Below are positions 31,427-31,475 of a stretch of DNA of 31,475 bases, one piece after another. The DNA comes from an uncultured Rhodoplanes sp. (GTDB lineage Bacteria; Pseudomonadota; Alphaproteobacteria; Rhizobiales; Xanthobacteraceae): NCBI GenBank assembly GCA_936924235.1, contig CAKZHN010000106.1:1-31475 (forward strand), written 5' to 3'. Position 1 is the stretch's first letter. Each line of letters begins with the position of its first letter. A model generated the notes under the pieces. That model was not told the DNA's origin. It saw nothing but the letters and a program-made list of their open reading frames with translations, and ran no database searches. The translations under genes were made by a program, and so were the position numbers.

Positions 31427-31475
31427 TAACTCTCATTCCGACGACTCGGATAGCTTCCGTGTCGCGGTGACGGGC

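Noticed and set aside
1..31475. CRISPR arrays, tRNA or rRNA genes, transposases, integrases
   Set aside because: No regularly spaced repeat-spacer pattern, no tRNA-like acceptor/T-arm sequence and no recombinase motif was seen on reading both strands; a small RNA gene could still be missed without a covariance search.

Overview
The window is about 31.5 kb of GC-rich, densely coding chromosomal DNA from an alphaproteobacterium, most likely in the Bradyrhizobium/Rhodopseudomonas group (Hyphomicrobiales). This rests on gene content (a small DUF3551 secreted protein, Bug-type solute receptors, a class I PHA synthase, many Tat or Sec exported proteins), on codon bias, and on two dispersed palindrome types that I associate from memory with this group. 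It is inference, not a database match. No rRNA, tRNA, CRISPR array, transposase or phage gene was seen.

Layout. (1) 1-2417: the end of a PAS protein, a DUF488 protein, then a nitric-oxide module: an NsrR-type Rrf2 repressor with a co-transcribed four-helix membrane protein, divergent from a group III truncated haemoglobin, with a perfect dyad at the globin start. (2) 2424-3731: an NtaA/DszA-type flavin monooxygenase. (3) 3818-18432: the most interesting part, a putative detoxification island. It has three rightward transcription units: cytochrome P460 (then a DUF3551 protein); VOC protein, cupin, RND adaptor and RND pump; and Tat-exported epoxide hydrolase, second P460, thioredoxin-like protein, Tat-exported alpha/beta hydrolase and Ohr. 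A large winged-helix/ATPase/TPR regulator lies between the last two. Upstream of each unit is the same unusual element: three CT(A/C)AC boxes spaced exactly 10 bp apart, in the same orientation and 86-114 bp before the first start codon. I propose that these are operators of the embedded regulator, making the island a self-contained regulon.

(4) 18442-23779: a leftward polyhydroxybutyrate/short-chain acid operon (GntP-type permease, CoA-transferase with an extra C-terminal domain, class I PHA synthase), then a two-CBS protein. (5) 24601-27178: MaoC-type hydratase, DUF5996 protein and Bug/TctC solute receptor, ending in a dispersed palindrome. (6) 27238-31313: an enolase-superfamily enzyme with an altered metal-ligand position, a membrane-anchored ClpP-like protein bracketed by 31-bp imperfect direct repeats, and a lipoprotein-like alpha/beta hydrolase (DUF900).

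How the parts may work together: the island combines efflux (RND), hydrolysis of epoxide- or ester-like compounds outside the cytoplasm (two Tat hydrolases), periplasmic haem proteins (two P460), cytoplasmic removal of electrophiles or peroxides (VOC, Ohr) and a sensor regulator. The inducing compound cannot be read from the sequence.
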